Notes under the pieces: generated by a model | The model's database searches: none | Told to the model about the DNA's origin: nothing | Seen by the model: the letters and a program-made list of their open reading frames with translations, nothing else | Translations under genes and position numbers: made by a program | Shown: one piece after another, positions 8,473 through 18,327 of the stretch | How positions within the stretch are numbered: position 1 is the stretch's first letter | Layout of the letters: the number at the start of each line of letters is the position of its first letter | NCBI RefSeq assembly: GCF_001463765.1 | Contig: NZ_BBWK01000006.1 | Location: 1-64,000, forward strand | Source of the DNA: Aureimonas sp. AU4 | GTDB taxonomy: Bacteria; Pseudomonadota; Alphaproteobacteria; Rhizobiales; Rhizobiaceae | Reading direction: 5' to 3' | Length of the DNA stretch: 64,000 nt

Positions 8473-9891
8473 ATGACCGATAACGCCAAGCCGCGTACCC
8501 TCTACGACAAGATCTGGGACGACCACGTCGTCTCGGTGGGCGACGGGGGAGAGAGCCTCCTCTACATCGACCGCCACCTCGTCCACGAGGTGACGAGCCC
8601 GCAGGCCTTCGAGGGTCTGCGCGTCGCCGGCCGGCGCCTGCGCTCGCCGGAGCGCACGCTGGCGGTGGTGGACCACAACGTGCCGACCTACGACCGGCGC
8701 GGCGGCATCCACAACGAGGAGAGCCGCATCCAGGTCGAGGCGCTCGCGAGGAACGCGGCCGAGTTCGGCGTCGAGTACTTCAACGAGGTGGACCGCCGCC
8801 AGGGCATCGTCCACATCATCGGACCCGAGCAGGGCTTCACGCTGCCGGGCATGACGATCGTGTGCGGCGACAGCCACACCTCGACCCACGGCGCCTTCGG
8901 CGCGCTCGCCCACGGCATCGGCACCTCGGAGGTCGAGCACGTGCTCGCCACCCAGACGCTGATCCAGCAGAAGGCCAAGAACATGCTCGTCCAGGTCGAC
9001 GGGCAGCTGCCGCCGGGCGTCACCGCCAAGGACATCATCCTGGCCATCATCGGCGAGATCGGCACGGCGGGCGGCACGGGCTACGTGATCGAATACGCCG
9101 GCGAGGCGATCCGCGCCCTCTCGATGGAGGGGCGCATGACGATCTGCAACATGTCGATCGAGGGCGGCGCGCGGGCCGGCATCATCGCGCCCGACGACAC
9201 GACCTTCCGCTACATCGAGGACAAGCCGCGCGCGCCCAAGGGCGAGGCCTACGACATGGCGGTGCGCTACTGGCGCACGCTCCAGACCGACGAGGGCGCC
9301 CATTTCGACAAGGTCGTGCGGCTCGACGCGGCGAACCTGCCGCCCATCGTCTCCTGGGGCTCGAGCCCGGAGGACGTCGTCTCGGTGGACGGCGTCGTGC
9401 CCGACCCGGACGCCATTCCCGACGAGGCCAAGCGCCAGACCAAGCGCCGCGCGCTGGACTACATGGGCCTGGAGCCGGGAATCAGGATCACCGACCTTGC
9501 GGTCGACCGCGTCTTCATCGGCTCCTGCACCAACGGGCGCATCGAGGATCTGCGCGCGGTCGCCGAGGTGGTGGAAGGGCGCAAGGTCGCCGACGGCGTG
9601 TCGGCCATGATCGTGCCGGGCTCGGGCCTCGTGAAGGCGCAGGCCGAGGCCGAGGGGCTCGACAAGGTGTTCCTCGAGGCGGGCTTCGACTGGCGCGAGC
9701 CGGGCTGTTCCATGTGCCTCGGAATGAACGAGGACCGGCTGAAGCCCTTCGAGCGCTGCGCCTCGACCTCGAACCGCAACTTCGAGGGCCGGCAGGGCTT
9801 CAAGGGGCGCACCCACCTCGTCTCGCCCGCCATGGCGGCGGCGGCGGCCGTGGAGGGGCGCTTCGTCGACATCCGCACCTGGCGGCGCTGA
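8473..9891 (+). CDS. leuC: 3-isopropylmalate dehydratase large subunit
   Basis: LeuC, with LeuD, isomerises 2-isopropylmalate to 3-isopropylmalate in leucine biosynthesis. The 472-residue product is full length. It starts with the usual [12 protein letters not shown], has the aconitase-family segments [27 protein letters not shown], and carries the 4Fe-4S ligands in GSCTNGR and in CSMCLG near the C-terminus. leuD is not in the window. In many Hyphomicrobiales leuC is also separate from leuD and near rplS, as here. Confidence 0.96.
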   Translation: MTDNAKPRTLYDKIWDDHVVSVGDGGESLLYIDRHLVHEVTSPQAFEGLRVAGRRLRSPERTLAVVDHNVPTYDRRGGIHNEESRIQVEALARNAAEFGVEYFNEVDRRQGIVHIIGPEQGFTLPGMTIVCGDSHTSTHGAFGALAHGIGTSEVEHVLATQTLIQQKAKNMLVQVDGQLPPGVTAKDIILAIIGEIGTAGGTGYVIEYAGEAIRALSMEGRMTICNMSIEGGARAGIIAPDDTTFRYIEDKPRAPKGEAYDMAVRYWRTLQTDEGAHFDKVVRLDAANLPPIVSWGSSPEDVVSVDGVVPDPDAIPDEAKRQTKRRALDYMGLEPGIRITDLAVDRVFIGSCTNGRIEDLRAVAEVVEGRKVADGVSAMIVPGSGLVKAQAEAEGLDKVFLEAGFDWREPGCSMCLGMNEDRLKPFERCASTSNRNFEGRQGFKGRTHLVSPAMAAAAAVEGRFVDIRTWRR

Positions 9892-9913
9892 TCGTGCCGG
9901 CGCGGGCGCGGCC

Positions 9914-11095
9914 TCAGGCCACCCGCGCCGAACGCCGGTGTGCCGCGTCGGTGGACACGTCGCGAAGGGTCGAGACGACCCGGTTCCGGCCCGACGCCTT
10001 GGCGACATAGAGATGCCGGTCGGCGCGATGGATCGCGTCGGCCAGCCGCTCGCCTTCCAGGATCTCCACGACGCCGACGCTCGCGGTCAGGGTCTGGTCC
10101 GCGAGCGGCTCGGGCCAGCGCGTCATCTCGATCGAGCGGCGCAGCCGCTCGGCCAGCGCCGTCGCCTCGCCGAGCGGCGTGTTGAAGCACAGAACCGCGA
10201 ACTCCTCGCCGCCGAGGCGCGCGGCCACCATGCGCTCGCCAATCGAGCAGCGCAGGATTTCCGCCAGTCCCGCCAGCACGCCGTCGCCCGCCGCGTGCCC
10301 GAAGCGGTCGTTGACGCCCTTGAAGTGGTCGAGGTCGATCACGACCACCGCGTCGCGCGTTTCGCCCAGGAGCCGGACCGTTCCCGCCACCGCCTCCTCC
10401 AGGCCGCGTCGGTTGAGGAGCCCCGTCAGCGGGTCGCTCGCCGCATCGCGCGACAGCTTCGACACGAGGTCGAGACCTTCCGCCAGAAGGAGCGTGACCG
10501 CGAACGCGCTGCCGAGCAGCGTCGAGGCGAGCTGCAGCGCGAAGGCGGCGTCCGAGGTGCGCCAGGAGGCGAAGGTCAGCGCGCCGCGCGGCGTCACCGC
10601 GATCGAGACGGCGAGCAGCCCCATGGTGAGGGCGCTGAGCGCCATCAGGAGGAACAGGGCGATGTCGACGCCGTGCCGTCCGACGCGCCCGTCCACCCGC
10701 GTCGCGGCGAAGAGGAGAAGCAGGCCGCAGGCCAGATGGCTGACGAGGAGCTCGCCCCACACGCCGAGCGGGCCGAGAAGCGCGAGCGCCACCACGCCGA
10801 GCGCGGCGACGCAGAAGACGGCAAGGCCGAGCCCGTGGGCGGGCCGGCCGTAGCGCCGCGCCACCGCCACCGTCAGGAGGGCCGTTCCCGAGATGTAGAG
10901 CCCGTCGCCGGTCAGGGCCTTGGCGACGGGATGCTCGGGCATCTGTGGGATGTCGAGCGCGAAGGCGAGCGCCAGGACGCCGTATCCGGCGGCCGCGTGG
11001 GCCGCCGTTCCGACCCGGCGGTAGATGAAGGCGAAGAGGAGCGAAAACCCGCCCAGAACAAGCGGAACCGTCCAGGCCAGGATGTCGGCTTGCAT
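9914..11095 (-). CDS. Membrane-anchored diguanylate cyclase (GGDEF)
   Basis: The 393-residue protein has an N-terminal half of about six to seven membrane helices (residues 5-205), then a linker and a C-terminal GGDEF domain. The domain shows DPLTGLLNRRGLEE, DLDHFKGVNDRFGHAAGD and the catalytic GGEEF in ARLGGEEFAV, so c-di-GMP synthesis is likely. There is no RxxD inhibitory site before GGEEF. There is no EAL domain. The ATG at 11095 starts one residue block before the first helix; an upstream start at 11128 adds 11 hydrophilic residues. It converges on leuC with 22 bp between stops. Confidence 0.88.
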   Translation of the reverse strand: MQADILAWTVPLVLGGFSLLFAFIYRRVGTAAHAAAGYGVLALAFALDIPQMPEHPVAKALTGDGLYISGTALLTVAVARRYGRPAHGLGLAVFCVAALGVVALALLGPLGVWGELLVSHLACGLLLLFAATRVDGRVGRHGVDIALFLLMALSALTMGLLAVSIAVTPRGALTFASWRTSDAAFALQLASTLLGSAFAVTLLLAEGLDLVSKLSRDAASDPLTGLLNRRGLEEAVAGTVRLLGETRDAVVVIDLDHFKGVNDRFGHAAGDGVLAGLAEILRCSIGERMVAARLGGEEFAVLCFNTPLGEATALAERLRRSIEMTRWPEPLADQTLTASVGVVEILEGERLADAIHRADRHLYVAKASGRNRVVSTLRDVSTDAAHRRSARVA

Positions 11096-11206
11096 GAAGT
11101 CCTGTTGCTTGGGATTCGGCGACACCACCCTGGCGATAAAGCTTGCGCTACGTCAAGATGCGGGAGCGGTCGGCCGGATCTTGACGACCGGAGGCATGGG
11201 GGGCAG

Positions 11207-11686
11207 ATGGCCCGCATGAGCCTCCCCCCAGCCGCGCCCGACATCCAGATCGAGAAGCTTCGCCTGCGCGATGCGCACGATCTCGCGCCGCTTCTGTCGG
11301 CCTACAACCAGGCGATGTTCCGGGGCGCGCCCGGCGCGCCCGACGCCTTCTACGCCGAGCAGCTCCTGCAGGACCGCACCGGCGAGGTGCTGGGCGCCCG
11401 CCTCGACGGCGCCCTAGTCGGCTTCCTCCTGTTCTACGACCTGCCCGATCCCTGGACCGGAATGCGGTCGGGGCTCGCCGACCACGTCTACGTGGAGCCG
11501 GCCCATCGGCGGAAGGGTATCGCCAAGGCGATGGTCGACCTTCTGGCCGACGAGGGCGACGCGCGGGGATGGTCGCGCCTCGTGCTCCACGCGCCGCGTC
11601 ACGGCGGCTCCGGCCGCCACCTCTACGAGAAGGTGGCCGAGCCGGCGGATTGGTCGAGCTACGTGATCCGTTTCGGCGACCGCTAG
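11207..11686 (+). CDS. GNAT-family N-acetyltransferase
   Basis: The 159-residue protein has the GNAT acetyl-CoA-binding motif A as DHVYVEPAHRRKGIAKAMVDLLADEG and a C-terminal motif (HLYEKVAEPADWSSYVI). Its overall form resembles RimI/diamine acetyltransferase-like proteins, but the acceptor cannot be read from sequence. The ATG at 11207 follows a run of six G; an ATG at 11216 is an alternative. It diverges from the diguanylate cyclase gene and precedes the sdhC promoter region. Confidence 0.82.
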   Translation: MARMSLPPAAPDIQIEKLRLRDAHDLAPLLSAYNQAMFRGAPGAPDAFYAEQLLQDRTGEVLGARLDGALVGFLLFYDLPDPWTGMRSGLADHVYVEPAHRRKGIAKAMVDLLADEGDARGWSRLVLHAPRHGGSGRHLYEKVAEPADWSSYVIRFGDR

Positions 11687-11719
11687 CGGGCGCCGGTCGG
11701 CTGCGACCTTCTCGTCTTT

Positions 11720-11806
11720 CAATCGGTTTGGCCCGGGATGGCCGCCGTTTCGCAGCCGCGAACGCTTGATTTCGGGGCTGGGAGGGTCTTTTAGAAGCAT
11801 TCCGGC
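11720..11806 (+). promoter_or_regulatory. Candidate sdhC promoter with element shared with sdhB
   Basis: A -35-like TTGATT (11766-11771) stands 17 bp from a -10-like TTTTAG (11789-11794), about 62 bp before the sdhC start. The segment TTTAGaagCATTCC and an upstream block CAATCGGTTTGGCCCGGGA (11720-11738) both recur, with few changes, before sdhB at 15855-15925. The recurrence suggests a shared regulatory architecture for the two sdh transcription units. Confidence 0.45.
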
Positions 11807-11855
11807 CGCAGGCCGCATCGCCCGATCCGCCCAAGCCTTCGCAGGAGCGCCCAGC

Positions 11856-12260
11856 TTGTCCGACGCCAAGACCGTTCGCGGAGCCGCCGCCCGGCCCATG
11901 TCGCCGCATCTGACGGTGTACCGCTTCCGCCCCACGATGGCGATGTCGATCCTGCACCGCATCACGGGCAGCGCGCTCTATGTCGGCACGATCCTGGTGG
12001 TCTGGTGGCTGGTAGCGGCCGCGAGCGGACCGGAGGCCTTCAGCTGGGCATCTTGGTTCTTCAACTCGATCCTCGGCCGCCTCGTTCTCTTCGCCTATTC
12101 CTGGACGCTCCTTCACCACATGGCCGGCGGCATCCGGCACCTCGTCTGGGACACGGGCGCGGGCCTCTCCAAGGAGGCCTCCACCAAGTTCGCCGTGGGC
12201 ACGCTCGTCGCCTCGCTGGTCGGCACGGTCCTTCTCTGGCTCCTCGTCATCGTACTGTAA
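11856..12260 (+). CDS. sdhC: Succinate dehydrogenase cytochrome b556 subunit
   Basis: SdhC is one of two membrane anchors of complex II and helps bind heme b and ubiquinone. The 134-residue product has the signature [24 protein letters not shown], and the heme-ligand region [18 protein letters not shown], with three membrane helices. I chose TTG at 11856 because AGGAG lies 8 bp upstream and it yields the family's usual length; a longer frame from 11766 lacks support. It is the first gene of sdhCDA. Confidence 0.92.
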   Translation: MSDAKTVRGAAARPMSPHLTVYRFRPTMAMSILHRITGSALYVGTILVVWWLVAAASGPEAFSWASWFFNSILGRLVLFAYSWTLLHHMAGGIRHLVWDTGAGLSKEASTKFAVGTLVASLVGTVLLWLLVIVL

Positions 12261-12271
12261 GGAAGACACCC

Positions 12272-12649
12272 ATGGACATGAGAACGCCGCTCGGCCGCGT
12301 CCGGGGTCTGGGATCGGCCCGCGAGGGCACGGGACACTTCTGGCTGCAGCGCCTCACCGCCGTCGCCAACCTCTTCCTGATCTCGTTCTTCCTGGTGCTC
12401 CTGATCGCGCTGCACGACGAGCCCTACGAGGTCGTCCGCAACTCGTTCCGCAACCCGTTCGTCGGACTTTTGACCGCACTTGTCGTGGTGTCGGCCGCCG
12501 TCCACATGCGCCTGGGAATGCAGACCATCATCGAGGACTACTTCCACGGCGCCGCCCGCGTGCCGCTCGTCATCCTCAACACCTTCTTCGCGATCCTCGT
12601 CGCCGCGCTCAGCGTCTTCGCGATCGTCCAGATGAGCCTCGGAGCCTGA
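12272..12649 (+). CDS. sdhD: Succinate dehydrogenase membrane anchor subunit
   Basis: SdhD pairs with SdhC to anchor the SdhAB head and form the quinone site. The 125-residue protein has the N-terminal [17 protein letters not shown] motif, three membrane helices and [15 protein letters not shown], typical of alphaproteobacterial SdhD. It begins 11 bp after sdhC and ends 2 bp before sdhA. The ATG at 12272 follows AAGGAAG. Confidence 0.94.
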   Translation: MDMRTPLGRVRGLGSAREGTGHFWLQRLTAVANLFLISFFLVLLIALHDEPYEVVRNSFRNPFVGLLTALVVVSAAVHMRLGMQTIIEDYFHGAARVPLVILNTFFAILVAALSVFAIVQMSLGA

Positions 12650-12651
12650 CC

Positions 12652-14490
12652 ATGGCCACCGCCCAGCCCCACCGCACCGCCGCCCCCGCCGCCAACGGAC
12701 GCGCCTACAGCTTCGTCGACCACACGTTCGACGTCGTGGTGGTGGGCGCCGGGGGCGCGGGCCTGCGCGCCACGCTCGGCGCGGCACAGGCCGGCCTCAA
12801 GACCGCCTGCATCACCAAGGTCTTCCCGACCCGCTCGCACACCGTGGCGGCGCAAGGCGGCGTCGCCGCTTCGCTCGGCAACATGGGCAAGGACGACTGG
12901 CGCTGGCACATGTACGACACCGTGAAGGGGTCGGACTGGCTGGGCGACCAGGACGCCATCGAGTATCTCGTGCGCAACGCGCCGGCCGCCGTCTACGAAC
13001 TGGAGCACTTCGGCGTGCCCTTCTCGCGCACCGAGGACGGCAAGATCTACCAGCGCCCCTTCGGCGGCATGACCACCGACTTCGGCAACGGCCCGGCCGC
13101 CCAGCGCACCTGCGCGGCCGCCGACCGCACCGGCCACGCGATCCTCCACACGCTCTACGGCCAGTCGCTGCGCCACGCCTCGGAGTTCTTCATCGAATAC
13201 TTCGCGATCGACCTCATCATGGACGAGGAGGGCGCCTGCCGCGGCGTCGTCGCCCTGTGCATGGACGACGGCTCGATCCACCGCTTCCGCGCCAAGAAGA
13301 CGATCCTCGCCACCGGCGGCTACGGGCGCGCCTACTTCTCGGCGACCTCGGCCCATACCTGCACGGGCGACGGCAACGCCATGGTGCTGCGCGCAGGCCT
13401 GCCGCTGCAGGACATGGAGTTCGTCCAGTTCCACCCGACCGGCATCTACGGCGCGGGCTGCCTGATCACGGAAGGGGCGCGCGGCGAGGGCGGCTACCTC
13501 ACGAATTCGGAAGGGGAGCGCTTCATGGAGCGCTACGCCCCGTCCGCCAAGGACCTGGCTTCCCGCGACGTCGTCTCGCGCTCCATGACCATGGAGATCA
13601 GCGAAGGCCGGGGCGTGGGCAAGAACAAGGACCACATCTTCCTGCACCTCGACCATCTCGACCCGAAGATCCTGCACGAGCGCCTGCCGGGCATCTCGGA
13701 GTCGGCGCGCATCTTCGCGGGCGTCGACGTGACCAAGGAGCCGATCCCGGTCCTGCCGACCGTCCACTACAACATGGGCGGCATCCCGACGAACTACCAC
13801 GGCGAGGTGCTGACCAAGAAGAACGGCGACCCGGACTCCGTGGTGCCGGGCCTGATGGCGGTGGGCGAGGCGGCCTGCGTGTCGGTCCACGGCGCGAACC
13901 GTCTCGGCTCGAACTCGCTGATCGATCTCGTGGTCTTCGGGCGCGCGGCGGCGCTGCGCTGCGCCGAGACGGTCTCGGCCGGCGAGAGCCAGGCGCCGCT
14001 TCCCGCCAACGCCGGCGACAACTCTCTCGCGCGCCTCGACCGCTTCCGCCACGCCTCCGGCGGCACGCCCACGGCCGAGCTTCGCGACCGCATGCAGCGC
14101 ACGATGCAGTCGAACTGCGCCGTGTTCCGCACCGGCGACATCCTGGAAGAGGGCCATCGCAAGATCCACGAGGTCTGGCAGGGTTCGGAGGACATCCGCG
14201 TCACCGACCGCTCGCTGATCTGGAACACGGACCTCATCGAGTCGCTGGAATACGACAACCTGATCGGTCAGGCCGTGGTGACCATGGACTCGGCGCGCGC
14301 TCGCACCGAGTCGCGCGGCGCCCATGCCCGCGAGGACTTCCCGGACCGCAACGACCGCGACTGGATGAAGCACACGCTCTCGTTCTGCGACACGGCCGCC
14401 AAGACCGTGACGCTGGAGGACCGCCCGGTCCACACCTACACGATGTCGAACGAGATCGAGTACATCGAGCCCAAGAAGCGCGTGTACTGA
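12652..14490 (+). CDS. sdhA: Succinate dehydrogenase flavoprotein subunit
   Basis: SdhA oxidises succinate to fumarate with covalently bound FAD. The 612-residue protein is full length. It has the Rossmann motif [13 protein letters not shown] at residues 28-40, the FAD-linked His63 in [13 protein letters not shown], the fumarate-binding HPTGI segment and the late [17 protein letters not shown] motif. It is followed by a strong terminator at 14542, so sdhB, 1.5 kb downstream, must rely on another promoter. Confidence 0.97.
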   Translation: MATAQPHRTAAPAANGRAYSFVDHTFDVVVVGAGGAGLRATLGAAQAGLKTACITKVFPTRSHTVAAQGGVAASLGNMGKDDWRWHMYDTVKGSDWLGDQDAIEYLVRNAPAAVYELEHFGVPFSRTEDGKIYQRPFGGMTTDFGNGPAAQRTCAAADRTGHAILHTLYGQSLRHASEFFIEYFAIDLIMDEEGACRGVVALCMDDGSIHRFRAKKTILATGGYGRAYFSATSAHTCTGDGNAMVLRAGLPLQDMEFVQFHPTGIYGAGCLITEGARGEGGYLTNSEGERFMERYAPSAKDLASRDVVSRSMTMEISEGRGVGKNKDHIFLHLDHLDPKILHERLPGISESARIFAGVDVTKEPIPVLPTVHYNMGGIPTNYHGEVLTKKNGDPDSVVPGLMAVGEAACVSVHGANRLGSNSLIDLVVFGRAAALRCAETVSAGESQAPLPANAGDNSLARLDRFRHASGGTPTAELRDRMQRTMQSNCAVFRTGDILEEGHRKIHEVWQGSEDIRVTDRSLIWNTDLIESLEYDNLIGQAVVTMDSARARTESRGAHAREDFPDRNDRDWMKHTLSFCDTAAKTVTLEDRPVHTYTMSNEIEYIEPKKRVY

Positions 14491-14541
14491 CGGCCACCAG
14501 ACCGCGCAGACGGCGGCGCACTGGCGCCTGGTGGATCAGGA

Positions 14542-14570
14542 GGGCTCCCGACGGTTCGGGAGCCCTTTTT
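14542..14570 (+). terminator. Intrinsic terminator after sdhA
   Basis: A perfect 10-bp stem (GGGCTCCCGA and TCGGGAGCCC) with a CGGT loop is followed by five T at 14566-14570. It separates sdhCDA from the App1-like gene and sdhB. Confidence 0.9.
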
Positions 14571-14667
14571 CGTGTCCACACGGTCCTCGTCCGGACGGGT
14601 CGCCCGGTATGTCGCTTCGCAGGGAATGCCTTTCCGGACGCGTGGCTTGTGCTATCTCGCAAGCGTC

Positions 14668-15822
14668 ATGATCCTGGATGCGTCGCGCGCGCTCGGCCGC
14701 TCACTTCTCCGGCGCTCCCGCGCTTTTCGCTTCGCCGTCAAGCAGCGGCTGGGTCTTGCCGACCAGCCGACGCTCAAGGTCTATCCCGGTTATGTCGCGG
14801 ACGGCCGGCTGCACCTTCTCGGCCGCGTCCTGGAGGACGAGGGCGTCTTCGACGTGCCTCATTCCAACTCGGTCTGGCGCAACCTCTGGCGCACCTTCAA
14901 GCGCTACGAGACCGACGAGATCGGCGGCGCCGTCCTGTCGTTCCGAGGGGCGGGCGTCTCGGGCACGGTGCGCTCCAAGCTCGACGGCTACTTCCGCATC
15001 GAGGCGCCGTGGCCGGGCGAGGGGCCCTGGGCCGACGTCGACGTGACGCTGGAACACGCCAAGGGATACAGCTTCGAGCCGGTCACGACGCTGGGCCGCG
15101 CGCGCCTGGTCTCGCCCCGGGCCCGCTTCGGCGTCATCTCCGACATCGACGACACGATCATCCACACCGGCGCCTTCAAGATGCTGCGCCACTGGCGCAT
15201 CGCCACCGCCAACTCGCCCGAGGCGCGCCTGCCCTTTCCGGGCGTGCCGCGCTTCTACCGGGCCTTGTGCGAGGGCGCGGACGGGCCGGAAACGAACCCG
15301 GTCTTCTACGTCTCCTCCAGTCCGTGGAATCTGGCCGACATCTACGAGCGCTTCCTGCTCCTGCGCGGCATTCCGGTCGGGCCGATGTTCCTGCGCTCGC
15401 TCTCGGACGACGCGGTGGGCTGGCTCCTGCGGCGCCATCGCGGCCACAAGGACGGGATGATCGACCGGGTGATGTCGGCGTACCCTGGCCTGCCCTTCGT
15501 CCTGATCGGCGATTCCGGGCAGAAGGACGCGAGCGTCTATGCCGCCGCCGTGGAGCGCCATCCCGGGCGCGTCCTCGCCGTCCACCTCCATGACGTGCGC
15601 CCGGCCGCGATGCGCGACGGGCGGGTGGAATTGGAGCTGCGGCGCATCGAGGCGAACGGGGTTCCGACGACCCTGAGCGACACGCTGGCGCGTGCCGCCG
15701 AACATGCCGAGGCGGCGGGGCTGATCTCGCCCGGCACACGCGCGGCGGTCGAGGCGGAGATCGCGGACGAGGTCGGCAAGCCCGAACGCTTCGGCCGCTT
15801 TCCAGTGATCGTCCAGCCCTGA
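14668..15822 (+). CDS. App1-like phosphatase domain protein (DUF2183)
   Basis: The 384-residue protein matches the App1 phosphatidate-phosphatase catalytic domain of the HAD superfamily. The nucleophile motif is DIDDTI (within FGVISDIDDTIIHTGAF, about residues 150-166). A Ser motif follows in FYVSSSPWNLAD, and the acidic motif is FVLIGDSGQKDASVYAA. In yeast App1 this domain dephosphorylates phosphatidate; bacterial substrates are not established. The ATG at 14668 gives a compact N-terminus; the open frame runs 32 codons further up into the sdhA terminator. It sits between sdhA and sdhB on the same strand. Confidence 0.85.
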   Translation: MILDASRALGRSLLRRSRAFRFAVKQRLGLADQPTLKVYPGYVADGRLHLLGRVLEDEGVFDVPHSNSVWRNLWRTFKRYETDEIGGAVLSFRGAGVSGTVRSKLDGYFRIEAPWPGEGPWADVDVTLEHAKGYSFEPVTTLGRARLVSPRARFGVISDIDDTIIHTGAFKMLRHWRIATANSPEARLPFPGVPRFYRALCEGADGPETNPVFYVSSSPWNLADIYERFLLLRGIPVGPMFLRSLSDDAVGWLLRRHRGHKDGMIDRVMSAYPGLPFVLIGDSGQKDASVYAAAVERHPGRVLAVHLHDVRPAAMRDGRVELELRRIEANGVPTTLSDTLARAAEHAEAAGLISPGTRAAVEAEIADEVGKPERFGRFPVIVQP

Positions 15823-15854
15823 CCCGGGTTCCACCGGGTGGCGTTCGCCCGCCT

Positions 15855-15925
15855 CAATCGATTTGAGCCGGGGCTGCGACCTCGCGCGTGTTGCGCCGCG
15901 TCGTGAGGTATGTTTAGCCCCATTC
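15855..15925 (+). promoter_or_regulatory. Candidate sdhB promoter with element shared with sdhC
   Basis: CAATCGATTTGAGCCGGGG (15855-15873) repeats the block found before sdhC, and TTTAGcccCATTCC (15913-15926) repeats the -10-side block. Arms CTCAA/TTGAG around TCGAT form a small inverted repeat at 15853-15867. A -35-like TTGCGC precedes TTTAGC by 16 bp. sdhB begins about 40 bp downstream. Confidence 0.4.
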
Positions 15926-15956
15926 CAAAGAACGGCTTACCCGAAAGCAGGCAACC

Positions 15957-16736
15957 ATGGTCGAACTCACCCTTCCCAAGAACTCGGTGATCGGCAAGGG
16001 CAAGACCTGGCCCAAGCCCGAGGGCGCCAAGAACGTCCGCGAGTTCGGCATCTACCGCTGGTCGCCCGACGACGACGCCAACCCCGTGGTGGACACGTTC
16101 TACGTCGACACCGACGATTGCGGCCCGATGGTCCTCGACGGCCTGCTCTGGATCAAGAACAACGTCGACTCGACGCTGACGCTGCGCCGCTCCTGCCGCG
16201 AGGGCATCTGCGGCTCCTGCGCCATGAACATCGACGGCTCCAACACGCTCGCCTGCACCAAGGGCATGGACGAGGTGAAGGGCGCGGTGCGCGTCTACCC
16301 GCTGCCGCACATGCCGGTGGTCAAGGACCTCGTGCCCGACCTTTCCGTGCCCTATGCGCAGCTGCGCTCGATCGAGCCCTGGCTGAAGACCGAGACGCCC
16401 GAGCCCGAGAAGGAGTGGCGCCAGAGCCATGCCGACCGCGAGAAGCTCGACGGGCTCTACGAGTGCATCCTGTGCTTCTGCTGCCAGACCTCGTGCCCGA
16501 GCTACTGGTGGAACGGCGACCGTTATCTCGGCCCGGCCGTCCTGCTCCAGGCCTATCGCTGGCTGATCGACAGCCGAGACGAGGCGACCGGCGACCGCCT
16601 CGACCAGCTCGAGGACCCGTTCCGCCTCTACCGCTGCCACACGATCATGAACTGCACGCAGGCCTGCCCCAAGGGCCTCAACCCGGCCAAGGCCATCGCC
16701 GAGATCAAGAAGATGATGGTCGAGCGCCGCGTCTGA
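15957..16736 (+). CDS. sdhB: Succinate dehydrogenase iron-sulfur subunit
   Basis: SdhB carries electrons from FAD to ubiquinone through three clusters. The 259-residue protein has the plant-type 2Fe-2S ligands Cys80, Cys85, Cys88 and Cys100. The motif [12 protein letters not shown] at residues 170-181 and a second set in [15 protein letters not shown] supply the 4Fe-4S and 3Fe-4S clusters. It is separated from sdhCDA by a terminator and the App1-like gene, and has its own candidate promoter. Confidence 0.97.
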   Translation: MVELTLPKNSVIGKGKTWPKPEGAKNVREFGIYRWSPDDDANPVVDTFYVDTDDCGPMVLDGLLWIKNNVDSTLTLRRSCREGICGSCAMNIDGSNTLACTKGMDEVKGAVRVYPLPHMPVVKDLVPDLSVPYAQLRSIEPWLKTETPEPEKEWRQSHADREKLDGLYECILCFCCQTSCPSYWWNGDRYLGPAVLLQAYRWLIDSRDEATGDRLDQLEDPFRLYRCHTIMNCTQACPKGLNPAKAIAEIKKMMVERRV

Positions 16737-16799
16737 CGGCTGTGGACGACGGAGCGTCGCGCGGAACCCATCGCGCGCGGCGCGGTTGATGCGGCGATG

Positions 16800-16820
16800 C
16801 GGGAGGCCTGGTGCCTCCCG
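16800..16820. repeat. Hairpin between sdhB and dps
   Basis: CGGGAGGC and GCCTCCCG pair perfectly (8 bp) around a CTGGT loop, 64 bp after sdhB and 28 bp before dps. There is no T run on either side, so it could be a weak sdhB terminator or an element in the dps leader. Confidence 0.5.
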
Positions 16821-16847
16821 AACGCTGTCTTCGACCAGGAGGCCCCG

Positions 16848-17351
16848 ATGGCCAAGAATCCCAAGCCCTTCCTGCACCCCACCAAGAACACCATGAACGA
16901 GAACCTGCGGGCCTCCATGGTGGAGCTTCTGCAGAAGCATCTCGGCACCGCGATCGACCTCTCCTACGCGGCCAAGCAGGCCCACTGGAACGTCAAGGGC
17001 TTCAACTTCATCGCCGTGCACAAGCTCTTCGACGAGCTGCACGAGCAGGCCGAGGAATATGTCGACCTCATCGCCGAGCGCCTGACGGGCCTTGGCGGCC
17101 AGGCGCGCGGCACCGTTCAGGCGGCAACCGAGATCTCGGTCCTCGAGCCCTATCCCCTGGATCTCGTCGACAGCGACGGCCACCTGAAGCGCCTCGCCGA
17201 CAACTACGCCAAGTGGTCGACGGCGGTGCGCGAGGGCATCTCCGAGGCCGACGAGGCGGGCGACGACCTGACCGCCGATCTCCTGACCGAGGTGGGCCGG
17301 GGTCTTTCGACCTCGCTCTACTTCCTGGAAAGCCACTTCCAACACGCCTGA
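16848..17351 (+). CDS. dps: Dps-family ferritin-like DNA protection protein
   Basis: Dps dodecamers oxidise and store iron and shield DNA in starvation and oxidative stress. The 167-residue product has the inter-subunit ferroxidase ligands His46, His58, Asp62, Asp73 and Glu77 (AKQAHWNVKG and FDELHEQAEEYVDLIAER), matching the E. coli residues with an offset of five. The N-terminal Lys-rich stretch (MAKNPKPF) could contact DNA. AGGAGG lies 5 bp before the ATG at 16848. A strong bidirectional terminator follows. Confidence 0.95.
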   Translation: MAKNPKPFLHPTKNTMNENLRASMVELLQKHLGTAIDLSYAAKQAHWNVKGFNFIAVHKLFDELHEQAEEYVDLIAERLTGLGGQARGTVQAATEISVLEPYPLDLVDSDGHLKRLADNYAKWSTAVREGISEADEAGDDLTADLLTEVGRGLSTSLYFLESHFQHA

Positions 17352-17369
17352 GACGGTGCGCCGCGCATG

Positions 17370-17404
17370 AAAAAGGGGCGTCCCTCGTGGGACGCCCCTT
17401 TTTT
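17370..17404. terminator. Bidirectional terminator between dps and the transaldolase gene
   Basis: A 10-bp stem (GGGGCGTCCC and GGGACGCCCC) with a TCGT loop is flanked by five A on the left and six T on the right. It can therefore end transcripts from dps and from the convergent transaldolase gene, whose stop is 22 bp away. Confidence 0.9.
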
Positions 17405-17425
17405 GATTCCGTCTCGGACTTCGCC

Positions 17426-18079
17426 TTACGCGATGGTCTGGCCGGTCTTTTCCCAGTCGGCGACGAAGGCTTTGAGGCCGTTGTCGGTGAGGGGGTGCTT
17501 GACCAGGGCCTTGAGCGTCGCGGGCGGCACGGTCGCGACATCGGCGCCGAGCAGGGCTGCCTCGCGCACGTGGTTGGCCGTGCGGATCGAGGCCGCCAGG
17601 ATCTGCGTCTCGAAGTCGTAGTTGTCGTAGATGCGACGGATGTCGGCGATCAACTCCATGCCGTCGATGTTGGTGTCGTCGAGGCGGCCGACGAAGGGCG
17701 AGATATAGGTCGCGCCGGCCTTGGCCGCGAGCAGCGCCTGGTTCGCCGAGAAGCAGAGCGTGACGTTGGTCTTGAGACCCTGCTCGGTGAACTTTTTGCA
17801 GGCCTTCAGGCCGTCCAGCGTCAGCGGCAGCTTGATGACGATGTTGGGCGCGATCTCGGACAGGATCTTGCCCTCGCGCATCATGCCGTCGAATTCGATC
17901 GAGGCGACCTCGCCCGACACCGGGCCGTCGGTGACGTCGCAGATCTCCTTCAGGAGTTCCTTGATCGGGCGGTTGGCCTTGAGCACCAGCGAGGGGTTGG
18001 TGGTGACGCCATCGATGAGCCCGGCCTCCTGCAGCTCGCGAATCTCGGCGACGTCGGCGGTATCGACAAAGAATTTCAT
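17426..18079 (-). CDS. tal: Short-form transaldolase / fructose-6-phosphate aldolase family
   Basis: The 217-residue class I aldolase has the short transaldolase form: [41 protein letters not shown] with the Schiff-base Lys, and [31 protein letters not shown]. It most likely transfers dihydroxyacetone units between pentose-phosphate sugars. Fructose-6-phosphate aldolase activity cannot be excluded from sequence. The ATG at 18079 gives the canonical start; an open frame upstream has no family support. It diverges from priA and would process pentose phosphates made by the sugar modules further along. Confidence 0.9.
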   Translation of the reverse strand: MKFFVDTADVAEIRELQEAGLIDGVTTNPSLVLKANRPIKELLKEICDVTDGPVSGEVASIEFDGMMREGKILSEIAPNIVIKLPLTLDGLKACKKFTEQGLKTNVTLCFSANQALLAAKAGATYISPFVGRLDDTNIDGMELIADIRRIYDNYDFETQILAASIRTANHVREAALLGADVATVPPATLKALVKHPLTDNGLKAFVADWEKTGQTIA

Positions 18080-18327
18080 GCGATGGCTCCTCGGATCGAA
18101 GGGTGGAACGGCGCCAGGCGGGCCGAGGGTCGGTCGTGACTCGGTCCGCCGCCTGCCAAGCGTCCATGGGCCTTCTGATAGGTCGCCGGCGGGCGCGAAA
18201 CAAGACGCGGACGCCTCGTCCGCCTGATGCAAAGGGCACCGATGGCCCTTCCATCGGGCCCCCGGAGCGACGATATGAGGGCCAGGCCCACCAGCCCGAC
18301 ACCCTGTTTCCGCACGACGCCGACGCC

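Noticed and set aside
8274-8483. 69-codon frame overlapping the leuC start
   Set aside because: It overlaps leuC in another frame, is Pro/Arg-rich and lacks a ribosome binding site.
12538-14433. 631-codon minus-strand frame opposite sdhA
   Set aside because: The sdhA reading is unambiguous; the opposite frame is low-complexity and has no motif.
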